Assembly (NCBI GenBank): GCA_910587445.1 | Contig: CAJULE010000036.1 | Coordinates: 1 to 15,544 of the forward strand | Length of the DNA: 15,544 nucleotides | DNA from: an uncultured Christensenellaceae bacterium | GTDB taxonomy: Bacteria > Bacillota > Clostridia > Christensenellales > Pumilibacteraceae | Reading direction: 5' to 3' | Notes under the pieces: generated by a model | Databases searched by the model: none | What the model saw: only the letters and a program-made list of their open reading frames with translations | Told to the model about the DNA's origin: nothing | Position numbers and translations under genes: made by a program | Shown here: positions 13,254 through 15,544 of the stretch, one piece after another | How positions within the stretch are numbered: the stretch's first letter is position 1 | Layout: each line of letters opens with the position of its first letter

Positions 13254-15110
13254 ATGAAATTCGATTTCGAATACGACGCAATAGTTGTCGGAGCGGGGCA
13301 CGCCGGTATCGAGGCGGCGCTTGCGCTTGCACGCACGGGCATAAAGACGCTCGTGCTTTCCGTTACTCTCGACAACATAGGCTATCTCGCTTGCAATCCG
13401 AGCATAGGCGGGACGGCAAAAGGACATCTCGTGCGCGAGGTGGACGCTCTCGGCGGTGAAATGGGCGTGGCTGCGGACGCGACGCTCACACAGCTTCGTA
13501 TGCTGAATCGATCGAAAGGTCCCGCGGTACAGAGTCTGCGGGCGCAGGTCGATAAATACCGCTATCATTCGTATATGAAAGCTGTGCTCGAAAATTGCGA
13601 AAACCTTACGCTTCGTCAAGGAGAGGTCGAAGAGATCTTTGTCGCGAGCGGCAGAGTGCGCGGCGTTAGGACGGCGGTCGGTCTGTCATACGGAGCTAAG
13701 GTCGTCGTGCTCGCTTGCGGCGTGTATTTGAAGTCGGATATAATCGTGGGGAGCATGATAAAGCATACGGGACCGGTGTGCTTTGCCCGTGCGGAAGGAC
13801 TTTCGGACGCGCTCGAAAAGCTCGGAATAGGGCTGCGCAGGTTCAAAACCGGCACGCCTGCCCGCATAGATATGCGCACGGTCGACTATTCGAAGCTCGA
13901 GGTTCAGGAGGGCGAGACCGACATATATTCTTTTTCCGAGCTGTCGAAAGGAGTCAAGGCGACAAAGGACGTGTGCTACCTCGGCTATACGAACGAGCGC
14001 ACTCACGAAATTATAAGAAACAATCTCTTTAAAAGTCCGAAATATTCGGGGCTCATTCACGGTATCGGCGCGCGATATTGTCCGTCCATAGAGGACAAAA
14101 TCGTGCGTTTTGCCGACAAATCCCGCCACCAATTTTTCCTCGAGCCCGAGGGCGCCGGTACTGTCGAGGGATATGTGCAGGGGCTTTCGACGGGGCTTCC
14201 CGCAGACGTTCAACTCGAGATGTACCGCTCTATAGAAGGCTTCGAAAAGGTCGAAATAATGCGCGACGCGTATGCCATAGAGTACGATTGTATCGATCCC
14301 CTTTCCTTGAAATCCACGCTCGAGCACAAGACGTACGGCGGACTGTACTTTGCGGGACAGATAAACGGCACGAGCGGTTACGAGGAGGCGGCGGCTCAAG
14401 GGATTCTCGCGGGACTCAACGCCTCGCTTGCCCTTCGCGGCATGGAGGCTTTGAATGTGCGCAGGGACAATTCGTATATCGGCGTGCTTGCCGACGATCT
14501 CGTCACGCGCGGCGCGGACGAGCCGTACAGAATGATGACGTCGCGCGCCGAGTTCAGGCTCTCTCTTCGGCAGGATAACGCCGATTTAAGGCTCACCGAA
14601 GAAGGCAGGAGAGCGGGACTTGTAAGCGATAAGCGGTGGAAAAAATACAAGAAAAAGCTTGCCGACAGAGAAAAAGCCGAGGCTTTGTGCCGCCGAACGC
14701 TTCCTCTCGAAAAGGTGAACGCGTTGCTTGCCGAAGCGGGCGAGCAGGAGACCGGCGCGCCGATGAACGCTCTTACGCTCTTTAAGCGCAGCGGCGTCAC
14801 GCTCGATATGTTCATGCGGCATTTCGATTTTCTGAGCGGACTTACGGTGTCCGCCGTAAGCGACGTGTACGTTTCTTCTCGCTACGACGGATATCTCAGG
14901 CGGCAGGAGAGACTGCGCGGCGAAAGCGAGCGCCATGAAAATATGCGGCTCGAAATAGACGACTACGGCATGATAGACGGCTTGCGCCTCGAAGCGCGCG
15001 AAAAGCTGAATCGTATACGCCCCGCGACCGTCGGTCAGGCGTCGCGCATTTCGGGCGTTACTCCCGCGGATATAAATGTGCTGTTGTGCTATCTATATAA
15101 AAACAGCTGA
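13254..15110 (+). CDS. mnmG: tRNA uridine-5-carboxymethylaminomethyl modification enzyme MnmG (GidA)
   Basis: A 618-residue FAD enzyme that, with MnmE, builds the cmnm5 group on wobble uridine-34 of certain tRNAs. The FAD-binding motif GAGHAG is at 13-18. CNPSIGGTAKGHLVRE starts at the conserved Cys47. RYCPSIEDKIVRF carries the second conserved Cys at 276. GLYFAGQINGTSGYEEAAAQ and DEPYRMMTSRAEFRLSLRQD are family signatures. The start is ATG 13254, with TAGGAG just upstream; a longer in-frame start at 13224 lacks such a site. Length is close to E. coli MnmG. No mnmE, rsmG or rnpA lies in the window: repeats flank it on both sides. No intrinsic terminator was seen after it. Confidence 0.97.
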   Translation: MKFDFEYDAIVVGAGHAGIEAALALARTGIKTLVLSVTLDNIGYLACNPSIGGTAKGHLVREVDALGGEMGVAADATLTQLRMLNRSKGPAVQSLRAQVDKYRYHSYMKAVLENCENLTLRQGEVEEIFVASGRVRGVRTAVGLSYGAKVVVLACGVYLKSDIIVGSMIKHTGPVCFARAEGLSDALEKLGIGLRRFKTGTPARIDMRTVDYSKLEVQEGETDIYSFSELSKGVKATKDVCYLGYTNERTHEIIRNNLFKSPKYSGLIHGIGARYCPSIEDKIVRFADKSRHQFFLEPEGAGTVEGYVQGLSTGLPADVQLEMYRSIEGFEKVEIMRDAYAIEYDCIDPLSLKSTLEHKTYGGLYFAGQINGTSGYEEAAAQGILAGLNASLALRGMEALNVRRDNSYIGVLADDLVTRGADEPYRMMTSRAEFRLSLRQDNADLRLTEEGRRAGLVSDKRWKKYKKKLADREKAEALCRRTLPLEKVNALLAEAGEQETGAPMNALTLFKRSGVTLDMFMRHFDFLSGLTVSAVSDVYVSSRYDGYLRRQERLRGESERHENMRLEIDDYGMIDGLRLEAREKLNRIRPATVGQASRISGVTPADINVLLCYLYKNS

Positions 15111-15120
15111 TATTTTCCGA

Positions 15121-15137
15121 CGGCTTATATGCGTCGC
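15121..15137 (+). repeat. R4 remnant (left end only)
   Basis: CGGCTTATATGC followed by GTCGC matches the left end of R4 copy 2, ten bases after the mnmG stop. The match ends before 15140, where an R2-like sequence begins, so this copy seems to be broken by later insertion or deletion. Confidence 0.6.
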
Positions 15138-15146
15138 TCATTATAT

Positions 15147-15312
15147 TGTCATTTCGCTTTAGCCGAGCGCAAAGCGCGAACGCCGCGAAGCGTAGCCGCT
15201 TTATGTCATTTCGACCGAAGCTCGAAGAGCGAAGCGGAGAAATCCAAACCTATAAAAAAAGGCTCCCCTTGAGTAAAGGGGAGCTGTCGCCTATAGGCGA
15301 CTGAGGGGATTG
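15147..15312. repeat. Nested R2 fragments and an R2 + R3 composite
   Basis: A first TGTCATTTCG fragment begins at about 15147, with GC-rich GCGAAGCG-type sequence. A second R2 starts at 15204 and ends AATCCAAACC near 15250. R3 follows at 15254-15312, with a perfect GCTCCCCTT/AAGGGGAGC hairpin, a perfect GTCGCC/GGCGAC hairpin and the GAGGGGATTG end. The gap 15111-15537 holds only repeats and the insertion-sequence end; no gene is seen. Confidence 0.8.
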
Positions 15313-15370
15313 TTATTCTTAAAAACGCTGTTACTTTTTCTATTCTCATTTTAATCCTCTAAAAATGGTT

Positions 15371-15481
15371 CTTAGGGCACGCCCTAAGTCGTTTAAAGGA
15401 GAGGGATTATAAAGGGAGAGGAACAGTCGAAAGTTCCTCTCCCTTTATCTTTTTTGAGCGCCTTTTTTCAAAAAAAGGCGC
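15371..15481. repeat. R1 repeat, copy b: three consecutive hairpins
   Basis: CTTAGGGC/GCCCTAAG (15371-15388), then a perfect 15-bp stem TAAAGGGAGAGGAAC with its complement (15410-15424 with 15433-15447, loop AGTCGAAA), then GCGCCTTTTTT/AAAAAAGGCGC (15458-15481). Same order and orientation as copy a at 1-109. It ends 10 bases before the insertion-sequence end. Confidence 0.85.
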
Positions 15482-15491
15482 AGTTACTTTT

Positions 15492-15544
15492 TGAAATGCA
15501 CCCCAAAAGTTAGACAAACTAATGGAGGTGCATTTTTATGGCAA
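15492..15544 (+). mobile_element. Left end of an IS3-family-like insertion sequence (cut by the window end)
   Basis: TGCACCCCAAAAGTTAGACA (15498-15517) matches the terminal inverted repeat style of IS3-family elements known from clostridia. A GGAGG and an ATG 21 bases past its end fit the usual position of orfA. The other end lies outside the window, so the family call rests on this terminus and the start geometry. The exact outer boundary, about 15492-15498, is uncertain. Confidence 0.7.
15538..15544 (+). CDS. First codons of the probable IS transposase OrfA (partial)
   Basis: ATG GCA A is all that is present, 9 bases after GGAGG (15524-15528). IS3-family OrfA proteins, which bind the element's ends, often start MAK, which fits. 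The remainder is beyond the window. Confidence 0.55.

Overview
The window looks like chromosomal DNA of a Gram-positive-type anaerobe, most likely an uncultured clostridial lineage (Bacillota). This is inferred from strong AGGAGG-type ribosome binding sites, a DivIC/FtsB-type division protein, lipoprotein-type substrate capture, and an XRE-cupin regulator beside a potABCD set. The genus cannot be named from sequence alone. Base composition is moderate, Ile is often coded ATA, and several intergenic spaces are packed with structured repeats.

Layout. 1-208: a three-hairpin repeat (R1) and a further small hairpin. 209-592 (-): a small Cys/Asn-rich hypothetical protein. 796-2355 (+): a lipoprotein of unknown function with its own promoter and a strong terminator. 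2470-5139 (+): a P-type ATPase resembling calcium pumps with one transport site (type IIB-like). It converges on a small Lys/Ser/Ala/Cys-rich repeat protein (5225-5560, -) across a shared hairpin terminator. 5704-7128 (-): a probable operon read as DivIC/FtsB-like protein, Ppx/GppA-family phosphatase, small XRE repressor, with a promoter at 7162-7190 and a terminator at 5650-5674.

7129-7531 is a divergent control region. It holds the minus-strand promoter, a possible 13-codon leader, a good plus-strand promoter, and three 15-bp palindromes spaced exactly 31 bp apart. They precede an XRE-cupin regulator (7532-8068). potA, potB, potC and potD follow (8386-12930), tightly coupled, and encode a complete spermidine/putrescine ABC importer. 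PotA is unusually long: its C-terminal regulatory half appears duplicated and its helical subdomain carries a 27-residue insertion. The regulator and potA are separated by about 317 bp of repeats, which may have been inserted into an older regulator-pot operon. mnmG (13254-15110), a tRNA wobble-uridine modification enzyme, stands alone after more repeats.

The repeats are the most unusual part. R4 (8062-8192, 12931-13046, and a stub at 15121-15137) begins at or just after stop codons. It keeps conserved flanks but swaps the sequence of its stems while keeping them paired, so the fold seems to be conserved. R1 occurs near both ends of the window (1-109 and 15371-15481). R2 (TGTCATT...) and R3 (two small hairpins, ending GAGGGGATTG) form composites at 13129-13216 and 15204-15312. 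The window ends in the left end and first codons of an IS3-family-like insertion sequence. No rRNA, tRNA or CRISPR array was seen.
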